From positions 1 to 51,793 of the forward strand of contig CALISO010000062.1 in NCBI GenBank assembly GCA_938041445.1: a stretch of DNA of 51,793 nucleotides. Direction: 5' to 3'. Below are positions 36,218-45,171 of the stretch, one piece after another. Positions within the stretch are counted from its first letter, which is position 1, and each line of letters begins with the position of its first letter. The notes beneath the pieces are model-generated. The model ran no database searches and was not told where the DNA came from. It saw only the letters and a list, made by a program, of their open reading frames with translations. Both the position numbers and the translations under genes were made by a program. This stretch comes from an uncultured Saprospiraceae bacterium (lineage in GTDB: Bacteria > Bacteroidota > Bacteroidia > Chitinophagales > Saprospiraceae).

Positions 36218-37311
36218 GAGTTTTTTAATCCTTTCATAATAATGGAAAGTTTGGCACTCTCACTTTCCCAATTCAAATCCAAACTAGCTTCTTTGCAAGC
36301 GAGTTTGGATTTTTTGTATTCTGAAGGATCATTATAATGTTGAATACCATCTATCAGTCCATTAATTGTATACTCTTTGACTAATTTACTCACAGGATAT
36401 TGCTCCTGTAGAGCTTGATACTCTGGATAATCCATATGGATAGCCGGTAACTGATGCTGGATATAGTCAAAGTATTTATTAGTCAATGAGTAGTAGTAAC
36501 TCTTACTGACAGCATCCAGCATATTGATACCTATCCAAGCTTGAGTCAAGATATCAGAGAGTTGATCGGGAGCTACCCATCCGTAAAACTTAATCGCATT
36601 GACATCCTTATAGGTCTTCTGCAATTGTGATAAGATGTCCCCATCTCCAACTATCCACAACTCATAATCTTCGGATAAATGTCCTGATTTAACAGCATCA
36701 CATGCAATCTCAAGTCCCCTACCCACATTCACTGCCCCTAGGTATAGGATGACTTTCTTATCATCTCCTAAAGTCTCTTTGTGCTGCAATGGCAATGACC
36801 TCTGAGGAGGAACGTTTCTCACAACATGAAATTGCTGTCCATACTTTTCACTCAGAATTTTGGAAAGCGAGCTATTTACTGTTATACAGGTAGTATCAGA
36901 CTTTATGGCCCATTTACCTAATTGGGACCAAATAGCTTTTTTAATGCGTTTACCTTTAAGTTCTGGTACCTCCGTAAAATACTCATGTGAGTCAAATATC
37001 AACTCACAGCCTGAAAACCGCTGATACATTCTAGCCGCAAGCATTGTATCAAGATCTACAGCATAGATGATCTCCGGTTTCACATTGACAATAATCTGAA
37101 GTATTCTGAGATTATACTCTAGATAAAACAAAACTCCAGAAGAGAATCTTGTTGAGATAGCTAGTTCTTCATTGAAATTAATAGACCTAGATATCCATGA
37201 CACCACATAATCCAAAGTTGAAAGGTGGGCGGATATTCTTAACATCCTCCTATCATACTCTCTATAACTAGTGGATAGGATGCATATACTCTTCGCTTTA
37301 TGCTTCTTCAA
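36214..37311 (-). CDS. Glycosyltransferase, GT4-like
   Basis: 365 residues, GT-B shape. DSHEYFTEVPELKGKRIKKAIW (about 122-143) and VILYLGAVNVGRGLEIACDAV (about 188-208) are typical of GT4 glycosyltransferases; the expected C-terminal donor site (NKYFDYIQHQLPAIHMDYPE) is present. Substrates unknown. The start is a TTG that overlaps the MazG-like gene by 14 bp; there is no ATG nearby. Confidence 0.82.
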   Translation of the reverse strand: MKKHKAKSICILSTSYREYDRRMLRISAHLSTLDYVVSWISRSINFNEELAISTRFSSGVLFYLEYNLRILQIIVNVKPEIIYAVDLDTMLAARMYQRFSGCELIFDSHEYFTEVPELKGKRIKKAIWSQLGKWAIKSDTTCITVNSSLSKILSEKYGQQFHVVRNVPPQRSLPLQHKETLGDDKKVILYLGAVNVGRGLEIACDAVKSGHLSEDYELWIVGDGDILSQLQKTYKDVNAIKFYGWVAPDQLSDILTQAWIGINMLDAVSKSYYYSLTNKYFDYIQHQLPAIHMDYPEYQALQEQYPVSKLVKEYTINGLIDGIQHYNDPSEYKKSKLACKEASLDLNWESESAKLSIIMKGLKNS

Positions 37312-37774
37312 AAAACTGCTTAAGATTAGCAGGTGAATAATTGACTGACTTCAAGACCTTTCCATCTTCAATACGATAGACTAGGTATTCATTGCCAGAT
37401 TGCTTGATCTCCGATGGTTGGCCTTTTTCTAGATAGTGTGAAACTGTTGCTTCAGCCTCTTCCATAGTTTTACAAGTCTTACTCATATTAGATCGTTGGA
37501 CTTCATCAAATAAGCCTTTAAATTTATCTGCCAGACCAAACTCCAATATTGCACCTGATAGGACGTATTGAATATCACATAAGGCGTCAGCAACTTCTAC
37601 TAAGTCATTATCCCGAATTGCATCCTTGAGTTCATTCAATTCTTCTTGTAGCAGATTGATTCTGAGTTTGCATCTATCCTCTGCAGGAATTATCGCCTCG
37701 TCTAAGACTGGCAGATTGAAGGTATTGTGGAACTTGGCTACACTGTTGAGGCCTTCTGGTTCTTTATAGTTCAT
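37298..37774 (-). CDS. MazG-like / phosphoribosyl-ATP pyrophosphohydrolase-superfamily protein
   Basis: 158 residues. The metal-binding pattern EELNELKDAI...VEVADALCDIQYVL (E-x2-E then E-x3-D) is that of the all-alpha NTP pyrophosphohydrolases, which remove pyrophosphate from unwanted nucleotides. The last 40 residues (YLVYRIEDGKVLKSVNYSPANLKQFFEE) form a small extra domain. It is directly upstream of the glycosyltransferase gene and overlaps it. The nucleotide substrate is not known. Confidence 0.82.
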   Translation of the reverse strand: MNYKEPEGLNSVAKFHNTFNLPVLDEAIIPAEDRCKLRINLLQEELNELKDAIRDNDLVEVADALCDIQYVLSGAILEFGLADKFKGLFDEVQRSNMSKTCKTMEEAEATVSHYLEKGQPSEIKQSGNEYLVYRIEDGKVLKSVNYSPANLKQFFEEA

Positions 37775-37895
37775 TCGTTGATTTAATAGTTTGTGTGAAG
37801 ATATAACCTCAATCTAACAATGAGAATATTATATCAAGAGGAATAGATGAAAAATTATTATCGACTGAAGTAACAACCAATCTCAAATACGCTAT

Positions 37896-38231
37896 CTATA
37901 GATATCTCAGAAATCCAAAGAACTTACGATGTTCACCAGGACTACACTCGTAGTATCTCGCTTCTTGCTCGTGTGAAAGCCGCATATAGGCATCTCGATG
38001 ATTGTATCCTTGCAATCTATAGACTCCATACTCTGTCACATACCATAGATAGAATCCTATCACCAGCAACTCTAGTTGTTGATAGATGTGAATCTGTTCG
38101 TGTCTAATGAGAGCAGTATCATACTTATCAGCACCTTTCGATAAGATGATAAAAGGAAATAAGACAATTGCTTTAGCAAATCCTCTTGTAATAAACTTTA
38201 AGAATCTAGGTGCGACTATTATCAACTTCAT
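37896..38231 (-). CDS. Unknown small membrane protein with an HExxH motif
   Basis: 111 residues. A basic N-terminus, a hydrophobic segment (about 18-31), then RHEQIH (His44, Glu45, His48), a second hydrophobic segment (53-66, LELLVIGFYLWYVT), and SHEQEARYYE (Glu88/Glu90) that could give a third zinc ligand, as in gluzincins. The family is unknown to me, though similar short HExxH proteins occur in Bacteroidota. The ATG overlaps the stop of the AsmA-like gene by one base (TAATG), indicating coupling. Metallopeptidase activity is possible but not shown. Confidence 0.7.
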   Translation of the reverse strand: MKLIIVAPRFLKFITRGFAKAIVLFPFIILSKGADKYDTALIRHEQIHIYQQLELLVIGFYLWYVTEYGVYRLQGYNHRDAYMRLSHEQEARYYECSPGEHRKFFGFLRYL

Positions 38232-41200
38232 TAGTTACCTCCGTCATCGTCATCATTATTCTTACCGAAGATCTTGATATCCTTGAGTCTATCCTTTACA
38301 TTTTCAATTTGGGTATCAGCCTTATCACCAAGAACTTCTCCTACTTTTTCATCTATCACATCTTTGACTTGATCGCCTACTTTATCTTTTATGACAGTTG
38401 ATAGTGTATCAAGCACCTGTTCTTTGACAACATCTTTGACTTTTTCTTTGACTTGTTCTTTAGCCTTATCTACTTCCTGATTGACCTTATCCTTGACTTG
38501 ACTAGTTGCCTTCTCTACCTCCTTGTTAATTCTTGCCTCTGCTTCTTTCTTTCTCCTCTCTATCTCTTGCTCAGTTTTGGACATCACCTTATCCTTAAGC
38601 TTGTCTACTTCATCAGCGACTTGAGACTTTACTGAATCCTTGAGATTCTGGCCACCTGAACCAGTCGGAACAATCTTCAAGTTAGGGTTAGTTAATGTAC
38701 CTGTGACAGCAATATCTAGATAGATATAGTCACCAATGTCAAGATTTATTCCTTTACTCGATGTCTGAGTTTTTATCCAATCCAATCCCGAGTTGACTAC
38801 ACTTGTAACGTTAGATTCTTGTAGCTTCTCTCTAGGTATCTCTGCTTTGATCTTATAGTCAAGTTCTTGATTGAGGAAGTGCTTGCCACTGACGTTAAAT
38901 GTCATATCCTCTTGAGTAAATGAGAATGGCTCAACATTAACAGCCCCATCCTTGACAGTAAACCAGTTCTTAGAATCCTTGATTTCATAACGCTTGAGTT
39001 CATTGATACCAAGCTTATTTCCTAGATTATCCAATACTGGAAAATCAAAGACAACACTATTAAGAGTTTCCAGAAAACCCTCCGCAGAAAGTGTAGAAAT
39101 ATCAGGCATCATATCCTTCCCTAACACACCACTGAACTCACTATTAGAGTTGAAGTTACCTTTGATAAACTTGGCAAAAGGTGCTAACTTCTCAAACATT
39201 GAACTAGCTTTGAATGCCTCTTGAAAGTCCATAATGTTGATATCATACTTAAAGTTGTAAAGTGGCTTAGTGATGTCCGTTGTATTGTAGTCTCCATCTA
39301 TCCTTACTTCTCCACCAAGCGTCTTACCTTGAAAGCCTACAAGACTTGCTGTCTGATCTTTGACCTTAATGGCACCATTCACATTATTAATTGCGATATC
39401 ATCATAGATTAACTTCTTAATCTTAGTATTAATAGTTGCATCAAAATTATCCGGCACAAGAATAATTGCCATTTCACTTTCACTACCTCCATTACCTTCA
39501 CTTGAAGAATTGAATGTATTGAGGTCAATCTCTCCGGCTGAAAAATTCAAATTTGCATCTGCTCGCTCATCATACATCGCATACCTATAAACATTCCCAA
39601 GCGAACCATCACTTTGAAAGTCTACTCCATCATACTTAAAGTCAAGATCATCGATTCTTGTTGTCTCATCATCGAACCTTCCTGCAGACTTGACATTGGA
39701 GAGTTCCATATCCTCATATAAGATCTGCCCAGCGCTGAAATCATAATCTAGCTTGATATTCTCGATGTAAGCATCTGTACTTGAGTTATCTACAAATGCC
39801 ACTCCAGCTTCAGATGGCTTTGGCTTACTTGATGTAACCATAAAATCAGAGGTATTCAATCTATTACTTTTGACGTTGAGCTCAGCAACTACTTCCTGAT
39901 CTGCCACGATATACTTTAGTGGATCATTCATAGAGAAGCTTAGTTGAGCATCACTAGACCCAGTTTTAATATTCGTTTGTGAGATTGCGAGCTGTTTAGG
40001 TGACCCAGAGATTTTGCTATCAGAAATTTGCATACTTGGAAACCCTTCATACTCAACTACCACATTATTCATACCTATATCAGTATCAAAGAGAACATTA
40101 TTATAATTCTGATTAACGATATCATCATATGCTGCATCAAGTTCAATATGTGTTTTGGCTTGACCAGAAAGTTGCTTGAGTCCATCTACTTGGACAAACT
40201 TACTGATCATTCCTAGATTAATATCACCATCTAGAATAGCGGCGATATCTTTGTTACCCATCACATTATCCATCTTGAATTTTCCAGTGACTTGCTCTCC
40301 AGCCATAGACATTACAAACTGTGGAATATCAACCATCAAATCTGACCAAGAAGGTTGCTTACCTGCAACTTTCATTGTGAAATTTAATCGTTCAATCTTC
40401 TCAGGTAAATCTGGATATGCAATAGCGCCATCTTTAATGCTCACATCAAGATCGATAGCTGGATATGATGCTCCATCCTTATAGATACCATGTACACTAC
40501 CTTTCAGATTAGAAATTCCTGATGCTGTAAGACTAGAAAAATCCTCTTGATAGACTGATGGAATCAAAGACAAGATTGATTTTAATGAATTATTTGGTGC
40601 ATCGAAATCCATATCAATGCTTGTCCGATCACCGTCCAGTAGTTTCACTCCACCTTTATACTTAAGATCCATATCATTAATTCTCAAGACATTATCCTTG
40701 AAAGCATACGAAGACTCATCTAGATTGACTGCCGCATTAATATCTCCATTTATCGACCATTGACTGGCATAGTTTACGCCACCAAGCGATAGACTCATCT
40801 TATCGATTGCATTATCCGTAGTAATATCAAACACTGTCTGTGTGAAATTACCACTACCACTGTGATTCACCCCAGATGCTACTAACTTGATATCACCAGG
40901 TATATCAAGATACCGAATACTTCCATTTTTGATTTCATACTTAGACAATGCGATATCAATAGCTTGGCTGCTACTTGTTGTGGTTGTCTCATCACCTGAG
41001 TAAATGTTATAGTTAGCTGCCCCGTCTTTTAAGACTTGGACGTCTATAACCGGGTCAACAAGGGTAATCTCGTTTACTTGATACGGTGTATTCTTATCAA
41101 TTACAGACTTCAGGTTAATTGAGAATGCAGTTGAGGTAGCATTGTAAAGTTCCTTGTCAGCAAATGGGCCTTTGCCCGTAACAGATAGGTCTTTGACATT

Positions 41201-41395
41201 GACATAAAAGTTAGGAAAATCCTTAAAAAGATTGATCCCAACATCTGAGAATTCAACTGTTGCGTCAAGCTGTTCGTTAAGCTTTTCCTTTAGCAAGTCA
41301 CTTATTTCCCCTTTATAGACTATTGGCACAACGATGACGAGTAACAATATAGCTAGGAGCAAAAATGAGACTATTCGAAAGATTATCTTTTTCAT
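38231..41395 (-). CDS. AsmA-family large envelope protein
   Basis: 1054 residues. An N-terminal membrane anchor (about 6-26, FLLLAILLLVIVVPIVY) is followed by AsmA N-terminal sequence (EISDLLKEKLNEQLDATVEFSDVGINLFKDFPN) and repeated beta-rich AsmA/TamB-like segments to about residue 920. The last 120 residues are a charged amphipathic helix with repeated KDKV/KEKV units and end DDDDGG. AsmA-like proteins bridge the periplasm and move or shape lipids. It is co-transcribed with the small HExxH gene. Its own promoter has no exact -7 box (only a spacer-shortened match near 41468). Confidence 0.88.
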   Translation of the reverse strand: MKKIIFRIVSFLLLAILLLVIVVPIVYKGEISDLLKEKLNEQLDATVEFSDVGINLFKDFPNFYVNVKDLSVTGKGPFADKELYNATSTAFSINLKSVIDKNTPYQVNEITLVDPVIDVQVLKDGAANYNIYSGDETTTTSSSQAIDIALSKYEIKNGSIRYLDIPGDIKLVASGVNHSGSGNFTQTVFDITTDNAIDKMSLSLGGVNYASQWSINGDINAAVNLDESSYAFKDNVLRINDMDLKYKGGVKLLDGDRTSIDMDFDAPNNSLKSILSLIPSVYQEDFSSLTASGISNLKGSVHGIYKDGASYPAIDLDVSIKDGAIAYPDLPEKIERLNFTMKVAGKQPSWSDLMVDIPQFVMSMAGEQVTGKFKMDNVMGNKDIAAILDGDINLGMISKFVQVDGLKQLSGQAKTHIELDAAYDDIVNQNYNNVLFDTDIGMNNVVVEYEGFPSMQISDSKISGSPKQLAISQTNIKTGSSDAQLSFSMNDPLKYIVADQEVVAELNVKSNRLNTSDFMVTSSKPKPSEAGVAFVDNSSTDAYIENIKLDYDFSAGQILYEDMELSNVKSAGRFDDETTRIDDLDFKYDGVDFQSDGSLGNVYRYAMYDERADANLNFSAGEIDLNTFNSSSEGNGGSESEMAIILVPDNFDATINTKIKKLIYDDIAINNVNGAIKVKDQTASLVGFQGKTLGGEVRIDGDYNTTDITKPLYNFKYDINIMDFQEAFKASSMFEKLAPFAKFIKGNFNSNSEFSGVLGKDMMPDISTLSAEGFLETLNSVVFDFPVLDNLGNKLGINELKRYEIKDSKNWFTVKDGAVNVEPFSFTQEDMTFNVSGKHFLNQELDYKIKAEIPREKLQESNVTSVVNSGLDWIKTQTSSKGINLDIGDYIYLDIAVTGTLTNPNLKIVPTGSGGQNLKDSVKSQVADEVDKLKDKVMSKTEQEIERRKKEAEARINKEVEKATSQVKDKVNQEVDKAKEQVKEKVKDVVKEQVLDTLSTVIKDKVGDQVKDVIDEKVGEVLGDKADTQIENVKDRLKDIKIFGKNNDDDDGGN

Positions 41396-41659
41396 AAAAA
41401 ACGTATGGTTTACTAAATTGACAGCTCTGTATTAAACACCGTCAGAAATATCCTTTATAACAACGTACAAAGTAAGTCAAACGGTTATATATAGACCAAT
41501 TTAACTATGTTTTAATCTTAAGTTACATCTTGATCAAAATACCAATTAGTTGAAAACGAGAGAGAATTTGTATATCAATCTTATCATGACTACTTTACAT
41601 TCGTAAATAGCTATATTTTTCTTGCTAACCATAATTGAATATCCATACTAGTAACTCCT

Positions 41660-43342
41660 ATGCCCGATAAGTCAACAAGTGCCTTGATAGAAGTTAAAGA
41701 CCTTAGCATTGCTTTTAAGAATGGCAACAATGTTAACGAAGTAGTCCATGGCATTTCATTTGCGATTAATTCAGGTGAGATTGTTGGGCTAGTCGGAGAA
41801 TCTGGAAGCGGCAAGACTGTAACAGGGCTTTCAATTCTCAAATTACTACCTGAGCATTCTGCAATGGTCAATTCTTCCGTATTTACGTTTGCTTCTGGAA
41901 GTATAGATATAAATCAAGCCATTGATAAAGAGATGAATGCGATCCGAGGTAAGCAAATCGCAATGATATTTCAGGAGCCAATGAGTGCCTTTAATCCTGT
42001 GATGACTTGCGGTAAGCAAGTAGTTGAAGTCCTTACACTTCATCTCAATAAATCTAAAGATGATGCTAAAAACAGAGTCTTGGAGCTTTTTCAAGAGGTC
42101 AACTTACCTGACCCAAAACGAGCATTCAATAGCTATCCGCATCAACTATCAGGAGGGCAACTTCAACGAATAATGATCGCAATGGCCGTTGCCTGTGAAC
42201 CAGCATTAATTATTGCTGATGAACCGACAACAGCTCTTGATGTGACTATTCAGCAGGGTATCTTAGACTTACTTAAGTCAATGAATTCAAAGTATGGACT
42301 TTCTATCCTAATGATCTCACATGATCTTGGTGTTATTGCTAATATCTGCGATCGTGTATTGGTTATGAAACATGGAGAAATTGTGGAGTCAGGCAATGTG
42401 AAGACTATCTTCACTTCACCAAGTCACCCTTACACCAAAGGTCTTCTAGCTTGTAGACCGACCATTGATACAAAGGGCAATCGATTGCCTGAACTAAGCA
42501 CATACATACGTGATGAAATAGAAGAATCAACAGTAAAATCAAAACCATCAACTAAAAATCAAGATCTACTTATCTCAGCGAATAACTTGACTAAAATCTA
42601 TCAATCAAAAGATGGATGGTTTGGCAAAATATCTGAGTCAATTGCTGTAAACAATGTATCATTAGATCTCTTTTCTGGCAAAGTACTTGGCCTTGTAGGT
42701 GAGTCAGGTTGTGGCAAGACTACCTTATCCAATTTACTTCTTGGACTTGACAACCCTAATAGTGGTAGCATCTCATATTTGGGTAAGGACTACTCAACAT
42801 TTAATCGGAATGATTGGAAGACTTTTCGCAAAGACGTTCAAGTTGTTTTTCAGAATCCATATTCTAGTCTCAATCCGAAGATGAAAATTGGCAACATCAT
42901 CAAAGAACCAATGGATATCCACAATGTCAATGCTAAGTCATCAAGAAAAGAGAAGGTCATAGATCTGCTAGAAAAAGTGGGGTTAGAAGCTGATGCTTAT
43001 GATCGATCACCTGCTCAGTTCAGCGGTGGTCAACGACAAAGAATTGTCATCGCCAGAGCTCTTGCTTGTGAGCCTCGTTTAGTTATCTGTGATGAGAGTG
43101 TTTCTGCTTTAGATGTAAGTATTCAAGCATCTATTATCAACCTACTTCTAGACCTTAAGGAGGAACTCAACCTTGGTTACCTATTCATCAGTCACGACTT
43201 GAGAGTTGTAAAGTTTGTGAGCGATGAGATACTCGTGATGCAACACGGCAAGGTGGTAGAATCAAGCAATCCCACAGAATTATTTAACAATCCTAAAATG
43301 GCATATACTCAGACGTTGATAGATTCTATACCTAAGATTTAG
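41660..43342 (+). CDS. Fused oligopeptide ABC transporter ATPase (DppD-DppF type)
   Basis: 560 residues with two ABC cassettes. The first has Walker A GESGSGKT (about 49-56), signature LSGGQLQR and Walker B LIIADEP; the second has GESGCGKTT, FSGGQRQR and LVICDES (Glu at the catalytic position in each). It is the usual Bacteroidota one-piece form of DppD plus DppF. It powers peptide or solute uptake with a DppB/DppC pair; only a DppB-like gene (27035) is in the window, so the complex is assembled from distant genes. A basic-to-acidic linker around residues 285-305 separates the halves. Confidence 0.92.
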   Translation: MPDKSTSALIEVKDLSIAFKNGNNVNEVVHGISFAINSGEIVGLVGESGSGKTVTGLSILKLLPEHSAMVNSSVFTFASGSIDINQAIDKEMNAIRGKQIAMIFQEPMSAFNPVMTCGKQVVEVLTLHLNKSKDDAKNRVLELFQEVNLPDPKRAFNSYPHQLSGGQLQRIMIAMAVACEPALIIADEPTTALDVTIQQGILDLLKSMNSKYGLSILMISHDLGVIANICDRVLVMKHGEIVESGNVKTIFTSPSHPYTKGLLACRPTIDTKGNRLPELSTYIRDEIEESTVKSKPSTKNQDLLISANNLTKIYQSKDGWFGKISESIAVNNVSLDLFSGKVLGLVGESGCGKTTLSNLLLGLDNPNSGSISYLGKDYSTFNRNDWKTFRKDVQVVFQNPYSSLNPKMKIGNIIKEPMDIHNVNAKSSRKEKVIDLLEKVGLEADAYDRSPAQFSGGQRQRIVIARALACEPRLVICDESVSALDVSIQASIINLLLDLKEELNLGYLFISHDLRVVKFVSDEILVMQHGKVVESSNPTELFNNPKMAYTQTLIDSIPKI

Positions 43343-43412
43343 CCTTTTGTGGAATCTAAAGTTGGCTTCATACCTATAAATTATTATCTTTCCCTAAACA
43401 AAACTCAATGAT

Positions 43413-43820
43413 ATGGAAGATTTTAATTTTTGGTCAATCTTAGTTGCTGGATTAGCAGCTTGGGGACTTGGCGCTATCTGGTATTCACCTATTGCATTTG
43501 GTAAGGCATGGCAAAAAGCAGCAGGAATGACTGACGAAGATGTCCAAGGTGGTAATATGCCACTCATTTTTGGGACTAGCTTTATCCTGATGTGTGTTAT
43601 GATGTTTGGTATGACTCCAGCCTTATTATTAGGTCATGAGAATATCACAGTTGTACATGGTGCATTTCATGGAGCTCTTTTTGGAGTATTCTTTGCTGCG
43701 GCTGCGATGGGTATTAACTATCTCTATCAAAGGAAGTCTATCAAGTTATGGCTCATAGATGGGATATACCAGATCTTGCTTTTAGCTATAGGTGGTGCAG
43801 TGATTGCAGCTATGAATTAA
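43413..43820 (+). CDS. DUF1761 membrane protein
   Basis: 135 residues with four predicted membrane segments. The start (WSILVAGLAAWGLGAIWYSPIAFGKAWQKAAGM) is the DUF1761 signature: a Trp/Gly-rich helix then FG-W-K. Function unknown. A near-match promoter TATCTTTC lies at 43385-43392. It starts 70 bp after the ATPase gene on the same strand and is convergent with the next gene. Confidence 0.87.
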   Translation: MEDFNFWSILVAGLAAWGLGAIWYSPIAFGKAWQKAAGMTDEDVQGGNMPLIFGTSFILMCVMMFGMTPALLLGHENITVVHGAFHGALFGVFFAAAAMGINYLYQRKSIKLWLIDGIYQILLLAIGGAVIAAMN

Positions 43821-43848
43821 TAGCTACTTCAACATTCTAAAAATGTAG

Positions 43849-44334
43849 TTACTTTACAAAGGTCGAATGCCAAGAATCCTTCAAAGGCTTCACCCAGTCT
43901 TGGATAAATGCGCCTTTTGTTTCAACTAGGTTATTGAACATTAAGGTATCATCCTTAATTTTACCGCTATTGTAGGCCTCTTTGAATTCAATATGGTGGA
44001 TCATCTTGATCTCTTCATTCTCAAAGTAAGTATAAAGCATTCGGTCAAATAGGTTAACATCTATTTTTGATTCTATCGCTTTCATTAAGTGGACGCTACT
44101 ATCTATTGAACAACCGCTGACACCAAGATTAGATTCATCTGCTACGATTACAAAGAACTGCATGTGAAAGACATTGGCATATGACTGTACTATGATACCA
44201 TGTGATTGCCAATTATGTGCAAAATCATAAAGCATCGGTCTGACTATATCTATTTCATCATAAGTCAATGGTCTATTCGCTTGGTATACCCAAACTCGAC
44301 TTGTATCTGGTAATGCAATTAAGTCTCTAAGCAT
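43849..44334 (-). CDS. Conserved hypothetical protein
   Basis: 161 residues, no signal peptide, mixed alpha/beta. Notable segments are VWVYQANRPLTYDEIDIVRPMLYDFAHNWQSHGI (about 14-47) and a short FFVIVADE strand near 75-82, with a single SGCSID. I recognise it only as a type of short cytoplasmic protein found in Bacteroidota; function unknown. A near-match -7 box (TATCTTTA, 44339-44346) sits next to the start. Confidence 0.72.
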   Translation of the reverse strand: MLRDLIALPDTSRVWVYQANRPLTYDEIDIVRPMLYDFAHNWQSHGIIVQSYANVFHMQFFVIVADESNLGVSGCSIDSSVHLMKAIESKIDVNLFDRMLYTYFENEEIKMIHHIEFKEAYNSGKIKDDTLMFNNLVETKGAFIQDWVKPLKDSWHSTFVK

Positions 44335-44397
44335 ATTGTAAAGATACCGTTATACGTGGTGAAATAATAGTGAACGAAGATTGTAACATTTCTATTT

Positions 44398-45171
44398 CTA
44401 CATTGATTGGATTATCAATTCTGAAATATCGTAGATAGCAACTTCATCTTGTTTTTCTTCAGCCTTGATACCATCTGATAACATCGTGATACAGAATGGA
44501 CAATTTGCTGCTACAACATCCGCTCCAGTACCTAGTGCCTCCTCTACCCTTTCTGTATTAATACGCTTATCACCAGGTTCGTCCTCTTTGAACATTTGGG
44601 CACCACCGGCACCACAACATAGACCATTGGTCTTGCATCGTTTCATCTCTACAAGCTCTATATCTAATTGCTTAAGAAGCTCTCTTGGTACTTCATAGAT
44701 TCCATTTGCTCGACCTAGATAACAAGAATCGTGGTATGTCACCTTGCGACCTTTGAAAGCACCACCTTGTACACTTAGCTTTCCATCAGTGAAAAGTTGG
44801 TTGAGATATTGAGTATGATGAATCACATTGTAATTACCTCCAAGTGCAGGATATTCATTTTTCAGAGTATTGAAGCAATGTGGGCATGCTGTTACGATGT
44901 TCTTGATATCATAACCATTCAAAGTCTCGATATTTTGGATAGCAGTCATCTGAAATACAAATTCATTCCCTGCTCGCCTTGCTGGATCTCCAGTACAACT
45001 CTCTTCATTTCCCAAGATGGCAAAGTCAATATCAGCAGCATTCAAAATCTTGACAAATGCTTTAGTAACTTTCTGTGCTCTTGCATCAAAACTCCCTGCA
45101 CATCCAACCCAAAACAGTACTTCTGGCTTTGTTCCTTCGGCAGCATGTTGTGCCATTGTTTTTACTCTCAT
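44398..45171 (-). CDS. CCG-domain (HdrB/GlpC-like) Fe-S electron-transfer subunit
   Basis: 257 residues. FWVGCAGSFDARAQ (about 20-33) and SCTGDPARRAGNE (about 58-70) form the first CCG-type motif, and SCYLGR... with NGLCCGAGGAQMF the second. HdrB-like subunits bind an unusual 4Fe-4S cluster and accept electrons from a membrane Fe-S partner. The partner is the 46180 gene, separated here by the DUF1028 gene. Its ATG overlaps the DUF1028 stop by 4 bp. The redox partner in the cell is not known; similar pairs are annotated as glycolate-oxidase-like or lactate-utilisation. Confidence 0.82.
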   Translation of the reverse strand: MRVKTMAQHAAEGTKPEVLFWVGCAGSFDARAQKVTKAFVKILNAADIDFAILGNEESCTGDPARRAGNEFVFQMTAIQNIETLNGYDIKNIVTACPHCFNTLKNEYPALGGNYNVIHHTQYLNQLFTDGKLSVQGGAFKGRKVTYHDSCYLGRANGIYEVPRELLKQLDIELVEMKRCKTNGLCCGAGGAQMFKEDEPGDKRINTERVEEALGTGADVVAANCPFCITMLSDGIKAEEKQDEVAIYDISELIIQSM

